Notes: generated by a model from the sequence alone, not told the origin. Positions 50,901 through 61,091 are shown, counted from the stretch's first letter. The stretch: 64,000 bases of DNA from Flavobacterium sp. (GCA_029946065.1 JAQSDU010000015.1:62001-126000); one strand, 5' to 3'. Program-made: numbers and translations.

Positions 50901-53360
50901 ATGAGGATTTTTTATTTTTTAGTGGTATTGTTCTTAATAAACGGAATGAACGCACAGATCGTCAATATTCCCGATCCAAATTTTAAATCAATACTATTGT
51001 TGGCTGATAGCAGCAATTATCAGGTTGCAAAGGATATTTCCGGTAGCTTTTTCAAAATCGATGCCAATTCAGACGGCGAGATTCAAAATACCGAAGCTGA
51101 GCAAGTGATTACGCTTAATATAAGTTATAACCCCATTACAAATCTCGAAGGAATTCTTAGTTTTACCAATTTGACAATACTGGATTGCGCAGGCGATTCA
51201 TTGACAACACTTAACGTTGTAGGGTTAACCAATCTGAAAGAAATAAATTGCAATTATAATCACATTCCCAATTTGAATGTAAGTGGTATGCCCGCTCTTG
51301 AAAGATTGCGCTACATCTCCAATCAAGCCCTTTCACTTAATGTCAGCGGTTGCACAGGCTTAAAAAAACTAGAATGCTTTAACAATAGCGGAATCACAGC
51401 GCTTGATGTGAGCGGATTGACAAGCCTTGAAGAACTTTATACCCGTAGTTGTTCGTTGGCAATATTAAATCTAACGGGCTGTACGAGCTTAAAACTTATC
51501 GAGTGCGAAGACAATAACTTAGCTGCTTTGAATACAACAGGCCTGATTAGTCTAGAAAATTTGCGTTGTGATAATAATGCTTTTACTTCGCTGACCATGT
51601 CCGATTTGCCGAATTTTAATAATCTAAGCTGCGTATTTAACGAAATTACGACGCTGAATCTTAGTAATTTACCCGCTTTAAAAAATTTAGCAATTGGCGA
51701 AAACAATATAAGCTCGTTTGATTTTAGTTCCTTTACAAATCTTGAATACGTTTATTGTAGCAATAATAATTTTACAACTTTAGATTTTAATGGGCTTCCA
51801 AAAATTAACAACATTACTTGTCAATATAACAGCAACCTAACCTCTTTGTTCTTTAAGAATGGGAAAGCTGAAACCTATCAGTTTTTTGAATACAATCCGA
51901 ATCTAAAATATATTTGTTGTGACGATGCCGATTTACTGCAGGTGCAAAGCCGCTTAAATGCCTACAACATGAATTATGTACACATCAATTCTTATTGTTC
52001 TTTCGTGCCTGGCGGTGAATATTTTACGTTACAAGGTAATACCAAATTCGACTCAGATACAAATGGTTGCGATCCGGCTGACATCGTATTGCCCAACCTG
52101 AAATTTTCCGTTACAAATGGAAGCAATGTTGGCTATTTTATTCAAAATCAATTGGGTGATTATTCCATTCCGCTCACATCAGGTAGCTATAGTATAGCGC
52201 CTGTACTCGAAAATCCTACCTATTTTCAAATAGCTCCGACCTTGGTAAACGTAGCGTTTCCAACACAAGAAAGTCCATTAACACAAGATTTTTGCGTCAC
52301 AGCCAATGGCATACATTCAGATCTTGAAGTATCACTGATGATCATTGTTGGTGCGCGTCCTGGCTTTAGTTCAAGATATATGATTACCTACAGAAACAAA
52401 GGCAATCAGATAGAAAATGGTACGGTTTCATTGCAATTTAATGACAACCAAGTCGATTTTACTTCGGCAAATCCAACGGCAAATCCAATTGCGGATGTAC
52501 TGCAATGGAATTTTACGAACCTTCAGCCATTTGAAACACGCAAAATTTATTTCACAATGCACATCAATACGCCAACCGATACTTGGCCGGTTAGTGCGGG
52601 TACGATACTTAATTATACCGCTAATATTACCTCTTTTTTAACAGATGAATTCCCGGAAGATAACCAGGCATCGATACACCAAACGGTTGTCAATTCTTTT
52701 GATCCGAATGATAAGACTTGTATGGAAGGCACGAGTATCTTACCAGAAATGGCAGGAAAATACGTCCATTATGTTATCCGATTTGAAAACACCGGAACAG
52801 CAAACGCAGAGAATATTGTTGTTAAAGACATCATCGATACCACAAAATTTGATATTACGTCGTTAATTCCGCTCGACGGAAGCCACACATTCACCACAAG
52901 AATTACCGGAAATAACAAAGTAGAATTTCTTTTTGAAAACATTCAGTTGCCGTTTGACAATGCCAATAACGATGGTTTTGTTGCTTTTAAGATCAAGACT
53001 TTGCCCACGCTTACCACCGGCGATTCGTTCAGCAATACGGCAAGTATTTATTTCGATTACAATGCGCCAATTGTTACCAACACCGCAACGACAATATTAC
53101 AAGTTTTAGGAACCAGTGATTTCGAATTTGACAATTTCTTCACCTTATATCCAAATCCTGCCAATGCTATTTTGAATGTTAAGTCGAAAGAGAACATACA
53201 AATTTCTTCGGTTTCCATTTATAATACTTTGGGGCAATTGGTTTTGGTTATACCGAATCCGGCTGAAGCAATTGATGTTTCGAAGCTCACAAATGGAAAT
53301 TATTTTGTAAAAATCAATACCGATAAAGGCAATGCTTCTACAAGATTTGTAAAGCGTTAA
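50901..53360 (+). CDS. T9SS-exported leucine-rich repeat surface protein
   Basis: An 819-residue paralogue of the protein at 47552. A signal peptide (MRIFYFLVVLFLINGMNAQ), IVNIPDPNFKSILL and the EF-hand-like loop DANSDGEIQNTEA are followed by about twelve LRRs of 20-22 residues (about 70-340, NLTxLDCxxN pattern). The beta-rich middle, DPNDKTCMEG to SIYFDYNAPI region and T9SS type A domain (LYPNPANAILNV...TRFVKR) are close to the paralogue; the last ~220 residues are nearly the same. The LRR array is fuller here. Secreted and surface-attached; a binding role is likely, the ligand unknown. Confidence 0.87.
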   Translation: MRIFYFLVVLFLINGMNAQIVNIPDPNFKSILLLADSSNYQVAKDISGSFFKIDANSDGEIQNTEAEQVITLNISYNPITNLEGILSFTNLTILDCAGDSLTTLNVVGLTNLKEINCNYNHIPNLNVSGMPALERLRYISNQALSLNVSGCTGLKKLECFNNSGITALDVSGLTSLEELYTRSCSLAILNLTGCTSLKLIECEDNNLAALNTTGLISLENLRCDNNAFTSLTMSDLPNFNNLSCVFNEITTLNLSNLPALKNLAIGENNISSFDFSSFTNLEYVYCSNNNFTTLDFNGLPKINNITCQYNSNLTSLFFKNGKAETYQFFEYNPNLKYICCDDADLLQVQSRLNAYNMNYVHINSYCSFVPGGEYFTLQGNTKFDSDTNGCDPADIVLPNLKFSVTNGSNVGYFIQNQLGDYSIPLTSGSYSIAPVLENPTYFQIAPTLVNVAFPTQESPLTQDFCVTANGIHSDLEVSLMIIVGARPGFSSRYMITYRNKGNQIENGTVSLQFNDNQVDFTSANPTANPIADVLQWNFTNLQPFETRKIYFTMHINTPTDTWPVSAGTILNYTANITSFLTDEFPEDNQASIHQTVVNSFDPNDKTCMEGTSILPEMAGKYVHYVIRFENTGTANAENIVVKDIIDTTKFDITSLIPLDGSHTFTTRITGNNKVEFLFENIQLPFDNANNDGFVAFKIKTLPTLTTGDSFSNTASIYFDYNAPIVTNTATTILQVLGTSDFEFDNFFTLYPNPANAILNVKSKENIQISSVSIYNTLGQLVLVIPNPAEAIDVSKLTNGNYFVKINTDKGNASTRFVKR

Positions 53361-53392
53361 TTTATTGGTACATTACTACTTTCTTTTAATAC

Positions 53393-53422
53393 AAAAGCCT
53401 CTAACGAATGAGGCTTTTTTTA
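53393..53422 (+). terminator. Terminator after the LRR protein gene
   Basis: AAAAGCCTC pairs with GAGGCTTTT across an 8-nt loop and ends in T's. Confidence 0.8.
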
Positions 53423-53508
53423 TTTCGTAATCTAGCATTCTAAATATCGCAAAACAGCTGGTCTTACTGCCTAATGTGTAGTTTTGTGATTCAAAAATCC
53501 CGCTAAGT

Positions 53509-54231
53509 TTAGTTGTAATAATTGCTGTCCCATATAAATTCATTAAAATTTTTCCCTTTCCAGAAAGCATAATACAATGTGATTCCGCAAAGTGATTTGA
53601 AAATAAAAAGGAAAGAAAGCGCGACCAATATATCCGGATTAACGGTGCCAAGGGCATTTTCGGGAACTATAAACGCCAAAAGCAGACTCAGTATTAAAAG
53701 CAAAACCATAAGGCTTTGCATATTTTTAAATGGTCTTACGGCAATTTTTCTGAGCGGATTGATATCATTTCCCCATTTGTGTATCAGGTAGAAATAATTG
53801 TTACCAATCGGAACAAATAATAATGGATCATCATGATTTTTTAGGTGGAATAATTTTGAAGGCGCCATAATTTTAAAGCCATCCAAAATTGCGTGGTGCA
53901 TTTTTTCCAGATTTTTAATCTTTGATATGGCTTCTTCGGGAACAGTACCTTTGAACAAATTTACATCGAGAAACCGAAACCGATAATCAACGCAGATTTT
54001 GCGAACTTGATCCAAATGAAATATTTTGTCGGTTTCAAGCAATTCGAGGTTTAGTTTATTGCTTTTTGTTGAACTTTCAACGGTGAGTTTATTTTTTATA
54101 ACCGTTCTTTGGTCTTCATCATGGGCTAAAATTGCTTTTACTTCTTCAAGTAGCGCTTGTTCTGTTTGGTGTTTTTTTCGCTCTTTTAATAGTGCTTCTT
54201 CTAAATTCGGTCTTTTTACAGTCACTTTCAT
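53509..54231 (-). CDS. Unknown protein with two C-terminal transmembrane helices
   Basis: A 240-residue protein. The N-terminal ~60 residues are charged and helical (EEALLKERKKHQTEQALLEE). A soluble middle domain follows, ending KLFHLKNHDDPLLFVPIGNN and YFYLIHKWGNDINPLRK. Two hydrophobic helices (about 177-197 and 205-225) close the protein. I do not recognise the family. The longest frame begins with TTG at 54267; ATG 54231 (MKVTVKRPNLEEALL) is taken. It is convergent with the LRR protein gene and divergent from the FAS1 gene. Confidence 0.65.
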   Translation of the reverse strand: MKVTVKRPNLEEALLKERKKHQTEQALLEEVKAILAHDEDQRTVIKNKLTVESSTKSNKLNLELLETDKIFHLDQVRKICVDYRFRFLDVNLFKGTVPEEAISKIKNLEKMHHAILDGFKIMAPSKLFHLKNHDDPLLFVPIGNNYFYLIHKWGNDINPLRKIAVRPFKNMQSLMVLLLILSLLLAFIVPENALGTVNPDILVALSFLFIFKSLCGITLYYAFWKGKNFNEFIWDSNYYN

Positions 54232-54407
54232 AGCATTTTGGATTTTGGGTGATCTTTGAATAACCAACTCTAAGTTAAGGAATTAGTTTTGTAATTCAGT
54301 TTAAGTCATAGGTTTACAAAACATAAATTAATGTTAATTTCATTTTTTATAAATCCGAGCGTAACTGTAAGGCGTAAATGACAATATAACTTTTTAAAAA
54401 ATAAATT

Positions 54408-54974
54408 ATGAAAACCAAGAAAATCTTTTCAGCCGCATTTTTCGCAATTGCAATAATTGCAGGCACAACTTCCTTTGCTCAAACTAAAGAAAAAACAGTT
54501 ATGGTAGGAGGCGCAGCCATGTATCCTTCTAAAAATATTGTTGAAAATGCAGTCAATTCAAAAGACCATACTACTTTGGTCGCTGCCGTAAAAGCAGCAG
54601 ACTTGGTAGAAACATTACAATCAAAAGGACCATTCACCGTTTTTGCTCCAACAAATGCAGCGTTTGACAAATTGCCAAAAGGCACCATCGAAACCGTTTT
54701 AAAACCGGAAAATAAAGCACTATTGCAAGGGATTCTTACGTATCACGTAGTATCCGGGAAACTAAATGCGGCCGATATTGCAAAAGCCATCAAAGCTGGT
54801 AATGGAAAAGCTGTTCTTACAACCGTACAAGGTGGAAAATTAACCGCAACAATGGACGGTAAAAAATTAGTACTTACAGACGAAAAAGGCGGTAAGTCAA
54901 CCGTTACTATTGCCGATGTTAACCAGTCAAACGGCGTAATACACGTAGTAGATACCGTTTTGATGCACAAATAA
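54408..54974 (+). CDS. Fasciclin (FAS1) domain protein
   Basis: A 188-residue protein with a signal peptide (KKIFSAAFFAIAIIAGTTSFAQ) and one FAS1 domain of about 135 residues. The H1 motif is GPFTVFAPTNAAFDKLPKG, the YH pair is ILTYHVVSGKL, and H2 is NGVIHVVDTVLM. FAS1 domains mediate adhesion or form periplasmic scaffolds; small one-domain forms in Bacteroidota have no assigned role. A conserved MVGGAAMYPSKNIVENAV segment lies between signal and domain. It is monocistronic, with a strong terminator. Confidence 0.93.
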   Translation: MKTKKIFSAAFFAIAIIAGTTSFAQTKEKTVMVGGAAMYPSKNIVENAVNSKDHTTLVAAVKAADLVETLQSKGPFTVFAPTNAAFDKLPKGTIETVLKPENKALLQGILTYHVVSGKLNAADIAKAIKAGNGKAVLTTVQGGKLTATMDGKKLVLTDEKGGKSTVTIADVNQSNGVIHVVDTVLMHK

Positions 54975-55000
54975 TGATTTGATTTGGTTGGTTATAAACA

Positions 55001-55031
55001 AAAATGCCTGCAAAATTTGCAGGCATTTTTT
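55001..55031. terminator. Bidirectional terminator between FAS1 and pheT genes
   Basis: A near-perfect palindrome centred on GCAAAATTTGC with 14-bp arms and A/T runs on both sides, between convergent genes. Confidence 0.85.
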
Positions 55032-55069
55032 ATTTTACAGTTATTAAAAAACGCTATCTTCCAACCGGG

Positions 55070-57493
55070 CTATCGCAAAGTAGCGCCCAATTCATTTTCG
55101 AATTTTTGCTTTAATTTGCCCATGATTTTTTCAATTTGATCATCGGTTAATGTTTTGGAGGTGTCTTGCAGAATAAAACTTACCGCATACGATTTCTTGC
55201 CTTCAGGAAGGTTTTTACCTTGGTAAACATCAAATAAATCTATTTCTTTTAGCAGTACTTTTTCTGTCTGTCTCGCAATATTATATATCGATTCAAACGA
55301 AGTAGTTTCGTCAACCAATAAAGCAAAATCACGTCTTACTTCAGGATATTTAGGAATTTCCCTGAATTTTATTTTATTCGAAAGCAATTTCAAAACGGCA
55401 TTCCAGTTGAAATCGGCAAACAAAACTTCTTGCTTGATATCGAAATGCTTCAGGATGGATTTTTTTACTGTTCCCAATTCCACCAAAATTTCATTGCCAA
55501 CAGCAATCGCAATACCTTCTGCAAATACATCTGAAACCAACGGCTGGTTGTTCGATTTTTCGATACCCAAACGCAATAAAATCGTATTCACATAAGCTTT
55601 AAATAAAAAGAAATCGGATTGTTTTTGTGTATTCGTCCAGCTTTCTGCCAATCTGTTTCCGGTAACGAATAAAGTCAAATGCTTGTTTTCCTCATAACCG
55701 GAAGGGAATTTGTGGTAAGATTTTCCAAATTCGAATAATTTTAAATCAGCATTTCTTCTGTTGATGTTATAGGAAACTGCTTCGAGTCCAGAAAACAACA
55801 GCGACTGGCGCATTGCCGACAAATCACTGCTTAGCGGGTTCAGCATTATCACATTAAATTCTTCCTTGAGCATATCTGACAACTGTACATAATCTGGAGT
55901 TGTTAGCGAATTCGCCATCATTTCATTAAATCCTAATGAAGTCAATTGATTGGCGATAATGTTCTGCACTTTATAATCTTCTGTTCGCGGCGCATTCGAA
56001 ACCGTGGCGTTAAGTTTTTTGGTAAAATTGATATTGTTGTAACCATAAACCCTCAGGATTTCTTCGACAACGTCGATTTCTCGCTGCACATCAACGCGAT
56101 AGGCTGGAATAATTAATCCCAAACCAGCATCGGAAACGCTGTTAACCTTTATGTCTAAAGAAACCAATATTTTCTTGATGGTCTCTTTTGGTAATTCCTG
56201 TCCGATGATTTTTGCTGCTTTCGCGAAATTCAAAAACACTGGAAAATCTTCAATTTTCTTAGGATAAACGTCGATGATGTCTGAAGTGATTTCGCCCCCA
56301 GCAACTTCTTGTATTAAAATTGCTGCTCTTTTTAAAGCATATTCTGTCAAAGTAGGATCAATTCCTCTTTCAAAACGGAAAGAAGCGTCGGTACTCAAAG
56401 TATGACGTTTTGCTGTTTTTCGAATTGTTACAGGATTAAAATAGGCACTTTCCAAAAAGATAGTGCTCGTGTTTTCCGTAACGCCAGAATTTTTTCCACC
56501 AAAGACACCAGCAAAACAAAGCGGTCCTTTTTCGTCACAAATCATCAAATCATCTTCGTGAAGCGTGCGTTCTACATCGTCAAGTGTAATGAATTTCGTG
56601 CCAGCCGCAACTGTTTTTACGATAATCTTGTTGCCACTAATTTTCGACGCATCGAAAGCGTGAAGCGGTTGCCCCAATTCGTGCAAAACATAATTCGTAA
56701 CATCGACTATATTATTTTTCGGTGTAAGTCCAATTGATTTCAAACGGTTCTGTAACCAATCGGGTGAAGTTTTTATCGTAACACCAGAAATTGAAACGCC
56801 GCAATATCTCGGAGCCAGTTTCGCATCTTCGATTTTCACATCAATTTTTAGCGTTCTTTTGTCCACGCGAAAATTACTTACTGATGGTGTTTTTAGTTCT
56901 GTATTGATGTTGGTTTGCAATAATCCTGCTCGCAAATCACGAGCAACACCCATGTGGCTCATTGCATCAGCGCGGTTGGGTGTCAATCCGATTTCAAAAA
57001 CTTCGTCATTTTCTATGTTAAAAACGGTGGCGACAAGTGTTCCCGGTTTCAGTTTTTCGTCTAAGATCATGATGCCGTCGTGGCTGGTTCCGAGTCCGAT
57101 TTCGTCTTCGGCACAGATCATTCCGTGACTTTCCTGATCACGGATTTTTCCTTTCTTGATCTGGAAGGCATTACCATCTTTGTCGTATAAAGTTGTTCCG
57201 ATAGTGGCAACAGCTACTTTTTGTCCAGCAGCTACATTTGCAGCACCACATACAATTTGCAGCGGAATCCCATCGCCTAAATCAACGGTTGTAACTTTTA
57301 GTCTGTCGGCGTTTGGATGCTGTTCACAAGTTAAAACATGACCGACAATAATGCCTTCAAGGCCGCCTTTTACCGATTGGTATTTTTCGACAACTTCTAC
57401 TTCAAGGCCAAGATCGGTGAGTAGTGCTGCGGTTTCATCTGATTTCCAGTCGATTTTTATAAATTGTTTCAGCCAGTTATAGGAGATTTTCAT
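55070..57493 (-). CDS. pheT: Phenylalanine--tRNA ligase, beta subunit
   Basis: An 807-residue subunit. The N-terminal tRNA-binding EMAP-type domain (about 40-150, VGHVLTCEQHPNADRLKVTT) is followed by the B3/4 editing domain (about 215-385), the B5 DNA-binding-like domain (about 400-470), the catalytic-like core, and a C-terminal FDX-ACB domain (about 715-807, KYPEVRRDFALLVDE). With PheS (not in this window) it forms the alpha2beta2 enzyme that charges tRNA-Phe. It is not next to pheS here. A TATCTTTG box lies upstream. Confidence 0.96.
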   Translation of the reverse strand: MKISYNWLKQFIKIDWKSDETAALLTDLGLEVEVVEKYQSVKGGLEGIIVGHVLTCEQHPNADRLKVTTVDLGDGIPLQIVCGAANVAAGQKVAVATIGTTLYDKDGNAFQIKKGKIRDQESHGMICAEDEIGLGTSHDGIMILDEKLKPGTLVATVFNIENDEVFEIGLTPNRADAMSHMGVARDLRAGLLQTNINTELKTPSVSNFRVDKRTLKIDVKIEDAKLAPRYCGVSISGVTIKTSPDWLQNRLKSIGLTPKNNIVDVTNYVLHELGQPLHAFDASKISGNKIIVKTVAAGTKFITLDDVERTLHEDDLMICDEKGPLCFAGVFGGKNSGVTENTSTIFLESAYFNPVTIRKTAKRHTLSTDASFRFERGIDPTLTEYALKRAAILIQEVAGGEITSDIIDVYPKKIEDFPVFLNFAKAAKIIGQELPKETIKKILVSLDIKVNSVSDAGLGLIIPAYRVDVQREIDVVEEILRVYGYNNINFTKKLNATVSNAPRTEDYKVQNIIANQLTSLGFNEMMANSLTTPDYVQLSDMLKEEFNVIMLNPLSSDLSAMRQSLLFSGLEAVSYNINRRNADLKLFEFGKSYHKFPSGYEENKHLTLFVTGNRLAESWTNTQKQSDFFLFKAYVNTILLRLGIEKSNNQPLVSDVFAEGIAIAVGNEILVELGTVKKSILKHFDIKQEVLFADFNWNAVLKLLSNKIKFREIPKYPEVRRDFALLVDETTSFESIYNIARQTEKVLLKEIDLFDVYQGKNLPEGKKSYAVSFILQDTSKTLTDDQIEKIMGKLKQKFENELGATLR

Positions 57494-57515
57494 TTTGTGC
57501 TTTTTTATACGGCTG

Positions 57516-57523
57516 CAAAGATA
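57516..57523 (-). promoter_or_regulatory. Candidate -7 box (TATCTTTG) for pheT
   Basis: A TAnnTTTG match on the minus strand, 22 bp before the ATG at 57493. Confidence 0.55.
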
Positions 57524-57664
57524 AGATTTTAGATTTAGATTGCAGATTTTAGATTGGAATAGTGCAGGTCGATATGGATGATTTTATAAAATTTTCAATA
57601 AATACTGTAAGAAATTTTGGCAAGCAATGTATAACTTTAGTAATTAAACCTAAATCTTAAAGTC

Positions 57665-57958
57665 ATGACAAATTCCGATGATAATTCAGAAAGAAATAAA
57701 AATATTGACGGTTATAAAGTGGAAGGCGATGGAAACGCTGAAAACGTCACAAATCCGCAAATTCCTGAAAACCGCAGTTTTGAGCAAAGACCGGATGCTA
57801 TTGTCAAAAAAAGTGAAAGTGATGTACCTGGAAAAGAATTCAACATCAACGACAAGGCGTATTTTGATAGTAGCAAAGCCGATTTTGTAAAAACGGTTTC
57901 AAGCATGCACCACGCCGATGAAGATTTTCTGACTACAGAAACAAACAATAAGGACTGA
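57665..57958 (+). CDS. Unknown small hydrophilic protein
   Basis: A 97-residue protein rich in Asn, Asp, Glu and Lys with no hydrophobic segment, probably disordered (for example NIDGYKVEGDGNAENV and HHADEDFLTTETNNKD). No family recognised. It lies alone between pheT (divergent) and the aldehyde dehydrogenase gene, with a TAACTTTA sequence about 30 bp upstream. Codon use is normal, and the ATG has an AT-rich upstream as usual here. I keep it as a likely real gene of unknown function. Confidence 0.55.
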   Translation: MTNSDDNSERNKNIDGYKVEGDGNAENVTNPQIPENRSFEQRPDAIVKKSESDVPGKEFNINDKAYFDSSKADFVKTVSSMHHADEDFLTTETNNKD

Positions 57959-58085
57959 TGTAATTCGTATAATAGCCTCCCAAAATTTTATACAAATCAT
58001 AAAATATTTGTATTTAAAAAAAGAATTTGGCAATTTGATGCTATAACCTGAACGATTTGTGCTACTGAATTGCTGTTCATAAAAT

Positions 58086-58093
58086 TACTTTTG
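58086..58093 (+). promoter_or_regulatory. Candidate -7 box (TACTTTTG) for the aldehyde dehydrogenase gene
   Basis: Fits TAnnTTTG and lies 22 bp before the ATG at 58116. The nearest TTGs upstream are 13 and 26 bp away, off the usual spacing. Confidence 0.5.
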
Positions 58094-58115
58094 AGTGAAT
58101 CAAAATATAAAAATT

Positions 58116-59621
58116 ATGAGCGATATTGCACAAAGACCTGAATTTAAGGCACAGTATGATAATTACATTGGTGGAAAATTTGTTCCTCCGGTTGGCGGAA
58201 TTTACTTTGATAATGACTCGCCAATTGACGGAAAAGTATTTACTAAGGCTGCCCGTTCTACAAAAGATGATATTAATCTTGCACTCGACGCAGCACATGA
58301 GGCATTTAAAACTTGGGGCAATACTGCTGCTGCCTTTCGGAGTAGTGTTTTAAACAAAATCGCCGATAGGATTGAAGCCAATCTCGAATATCTTGCAGTC
58401 GTTGAAGCCATCGAAAATGGAAAAGCGATCCGCGAAACCCGTGCTGCCGATTTACCACTGGTGATCGATCATTTTCGTTATTTTGCTGGCGTTATTCGTG
58501 CTGAAGAGGGAGCGATTTCCGAGCACGATGAAAATACCGTTTCTATTTGTTTGTCAGAGCCTTTGGGAGTTGTCGGACAAATTATTCCATGGAATTTCCC
58601 GCTTTTAATGGCAACATGGAAAATAGCGCCTGCGCTTGCAGCCGGAAATTGCTGTATTGTTAAACCAGCCGAGCAAACGCCAACATCAATTATGGTTTTG
58701 ATGGAAATTATAGGTGATCTTTTACCGCCAGGCGTTTTGAATATTGTTACAGGTTTTGGTCCAGAAGCCGGCAAACCATTGGCGCAATCAGACAGAATTG
58801 CTAAAGTTTCTTTTACAGGCGAAACCACAACCGGCAGATTGATCATGCAATATGCGTCAGAAAATTTGATTCCGGTGACTATGGAACTGGGTGGAAAATC
58901 TCCTAATATATTCTTCTCTTCAGTAGCCGATCATGACGATGCTTTTTTTGATAAAGCTGTTGAAGGCGCAGTAATGTTTGCCTTAAATCAAGGTGAAGTC
59001 TGCACTTGTCCATCACGAATTTTAGTTCAGGAAGATATTTATGATAAGTTTATGTCGCGAGTAATTGAACGCACAAAAGCCATCAAAACCGGACATCCAC
59101 TTGACGGAAGCGTAATGATGGGCGCACAATCGTCTAACGATCAATACGAAAAAATCCAATCGTATTTAAAAATTGGCAAAGAAGAAGGGGCAGAGGTGCT
59201 AACAGGAGGCGATATCAATCAGCTTGAAGGTGAATTATCTGGCGGCTACTACATACAGCCAACTATCTTTAAAGGACACAATAAAATGCGGATTTTTCAA
59301 GAAGAGATTTTCGGACCAGTAACTTGCGTTACTACATTTAAAACCGTTGCCGAAGCGATTGAAATAGCAAACGATACCATGTACGGACTAGGCGCAGGTG
59401 TTTGGACACGCGATGCGCATGAATTGTATCAAGTGCCACGCGCCATAAAAGCCGGTAGGGTATGGGTAAATAATTACCATGCTTATCCCGCTCATGCTTC
59501 TTTTGGTGGTTATAAAAAATCAGGTTTTGGACGCGAGAACCACAAAATGATGCTCGACCATTATCGTCAAACAAAAAATATGTTGATTTCTTACGACAAA
59601 AATAAATTAGGTTTCTTTTAA
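58116..59621 (+). CDS. Aldehyde dehydrogenase (AldB/ExaC-like)
   Basis: A 501-residue NAD(P)-dependent aldehyde dehydrogenase. The Rossmann motif is [10 protein letters not shown], the general base is Glu257 in MELGGKSPN, and the catalytic cysteine is Cys296 in [11 protein letters not shown]. That motif, with two cysteines, marks the AldB/ExaC group that oxidises acetaldehyde and similar short aldehydes. A DUF779 gene follows after 75 bp, the usual partner of this group, and an AraC-type regulator is convergent beyond it. The longest frame starts with GTG at 58095; ATG 58116 ([20 protein letters not shown]) matches family starts. Confidence 0.93.
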   Translation: MSDIAQRPEFKAQYDNYIGGKFVPPVGGIYFDNDSPIDGKVFTKAARSTKDDINLALDAAHEAFKTWGNTAAAFRSSVLNKIADRIEANLEYLAVVEAIENGKAIRETRAADLPLVIDHFRYFAGVIRAEEGAISEHDENTVSICLSEPLGVVGQIIPWNFPLLMATWKIAPALAAGNCCIVKPAEQTPTSIMVLMEIIGDLLPPGVLNIVTGFGPEAGKPLAQSDRIAKVSFTGETTTGRLIMQYASENLIPVTMELGGKSPNIFFSSVADHDDAFFDKAVEGAVMFALNQGEVCTCPSRILVQEDIYDKFMSRVIERTKAIKTGHPLDGSVMMGAQSSNDQYEKIQSYLKIGKEEGAEVLTGGDINQLEGELSGGYYIQPTIFKGHNKMRIFQEEIFGPVTCVTTFKTVAEAIEIANDTMYGLGAGVWTRDAHELYQVPRAIKAGRVWVNNYHAYPAHASFGGYKKSGFGRENHKMMLDHYRQTKNMLISYDKNKLGFF

Positions 59622-59648
59622 CCGAATGTATTAGTTTAGTTTGTTGGT

Positions 59649-59685
59649 AAAAGCCCGGTAGCCAATTCGGTTGTCGGGTTTTTAA
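59649..59685 (+). terminator. Possible attenuating hairpin between ALDH and DUF779 genes
   Basis: AAGCCCG and CGGGTTTTT can pair across a GC-rich loop, ending in T's, in the 75-bp gap. It may reduce rather than stop read-through. Confidence 0.4.
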
Positions 59686-59696
59686 ATATAAAAATT

Positions 59697-60071
59697 ATGA
59701 CAGAAAGAGTAACATTGACAGCAGAAGCCAGTGCGCTAATCGCACAATTGAAAGCCAAATACGGCACATTGATGTTCCATCAGAGTGGTGGATGCTGCGA
59801 CGGTTCTCAGCCCATGTGTTTTGAAAAAGGTGATTTTATTCTTGGGCAAAGCGATGTTTGTTTGGGCGAAATTGATGGTTGTGCGTTCTGGATGAACAAA
59901 GACCAGTTTGAATATTGGCAGTATACGCAGTTGACAATTCATGTCACGGAAGGGCGTGGTTCTAGTTTTTCTCTAGAGATTCCTTTAGGTTACCGTTTTT
60001 TGACGCAATCGCGCATGTTTACTGCTGAAGAGCTTCAGAGTTTAACGCCTTTAAAATTTGTGGAAGATTAG
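59697..60071 (+). CDS. DUF779 family protein
   Basis: A 124-residue soluble protein with the family signature MFHQSGGCCDGSQPMC (about 26-41) and a later cysteine pair (VCLGEIDGC). Clustered cysteines suggest metal or aldehyde binding, but the function is unproven. DUF779 genes sit beside AldB/ExaC-type aldehyde dehydrogenases in many bacteria, as here. It overlaps the stop of the convergent AraC-type gene by 4 bp. Confidence 0.88.
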   Translation: MTERVTLTAEASALIAQLKAKYGTLMFHQSGGCCDGSQPMCFEKGDFILGQSDVCLGEIDGCAFWMNKDQFEYWQYTQLTIHVTEGRGSSFSLEIPLGYRFLTQSRMFTAEELQSLTPLKFVED

Positions 60072-60994
60072 TTGATATAATAGAGTAATTGGTATTGCTT
60101 AGGCGTAATGCCTTCATGCTTTTTAAATAAACGAATGAAATAATTGCAATCTTCAAATCCAGATAAATAGCAAACCTCATTGATTTGTAATTCGGTGTTT
60201 TTAAGCAATTTTTTTGCACATTTTATTTTCTCGCTCAGCACAAATTCTATCGGACTCATACCCAATTCTCTTTTAAAAAAACGATAGAATGAAGTGGTAC
60301 TCATGCATGCTTTGTCGCTCAAATGTTTTAGTGTAATACTTTCTTTAAGATTGAGTCTGATATATTCGACCACTTGATTAATAGGGCTATTTATATCGGT
60401 AAAAATGCTTTCGTCAATAGCCTTTACGGTCTGCGTTTGTATGATTCTTATTAGTAATTCTTGCAAAGTCAGGTCTGCCAGGACATCTTTGGTTATCGAA
60501 GTGCCCATACATTCGCTAATCAACTTATTGATGGTGGTTGCAAGTTCTACATTGTTATAAAAAAAGTAATTCTGATAATCAAGCTGCCAGCAATGCCCTT
60601 TTGTATCTTTTGGATAGCGCTCATTTAACAATTGCAAGGTATCCGAAATTTTACTTTGGTCAATAGCGAGTGCCAGGCATTGTGTCGGATTGTTTGGTGT
60701 CGCTTCGGGAAAATCAATTTTCATTTCAACATTCGACGGAATGATTACTGTTTCTCCGGGAAGGTAATCAAATTCAGGATCGTCAAAAAGATGCATTACT
60801 TTCTTGCCTCTTAGCATACTGGTTACGACCAAGTCATTGAATTTTAAGGGTACTAACGCAGAAGACTGATAGGTTTCAAATAAATTGAGCTCACAATTGT
60901 TTAACGAGTAAACAGTCCTATTTTCTACAAGTGTTTTTAACGATTTTTCAGCCGATAATTTCGGTGGATGGATTAAGGCACGATTACTTTTCAT
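60068..60994 (-). CDS. AraC-family transcriptional regulator
   Basis: A 308-residue protein. The N-terminal ~190 residues are an AraC_N-type ligand domain with a cupin-like start (VVTSMLRGKKVMHLFDD, GETVIIPSN). The C-terminal ~100 residues are the double helix-turn-helix (LKHLSDKACMSTTSFYRFFK, then EVCYLSGFEDCNYFIRLFKK and GITPKQY). It is convergent with DUF779 and the aldehyde dehydrogenase and the likely regulator of that pair, by the usual linkage in this group. The effector is unknown. Confidence 0.9.
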   Translation of the reverse strand: MKSNRALIHPPKLSAEKSLKTLVENRTVYSLNNCELNLFETYQSSALVPLKFNDLVVTSMLRGKKVMHLFDDPEFDYLPGETVIIPSNVEMKIDFPEATPNNPTQCLALAIDQSKISDTLQLLNERYPKDTKGHCWQLDYQNYFFYNNVELATTINKLISECMGTSITKDVLADLTLQELLIRIIQTQTVKAIDESIFTDINSPINQVVEYIRLNLKESITLKHLSDKACMSTTSFYRFFKRELGMSPIEFVLSEKIKCAKKLLKNTELQINEVCYLSGFEDCNYFIRLFKKHEGITPKQYQLLYYIN

Positions 60995-61091
60995 GAAATG
61001 AAAATATTTTTGCTAAGCGATAAATTTAAGTAAAAAGAAATCGTTTTCGTAAAAAATTGTGACAAAATTTGTAAAATATAGAAGTTAAATT

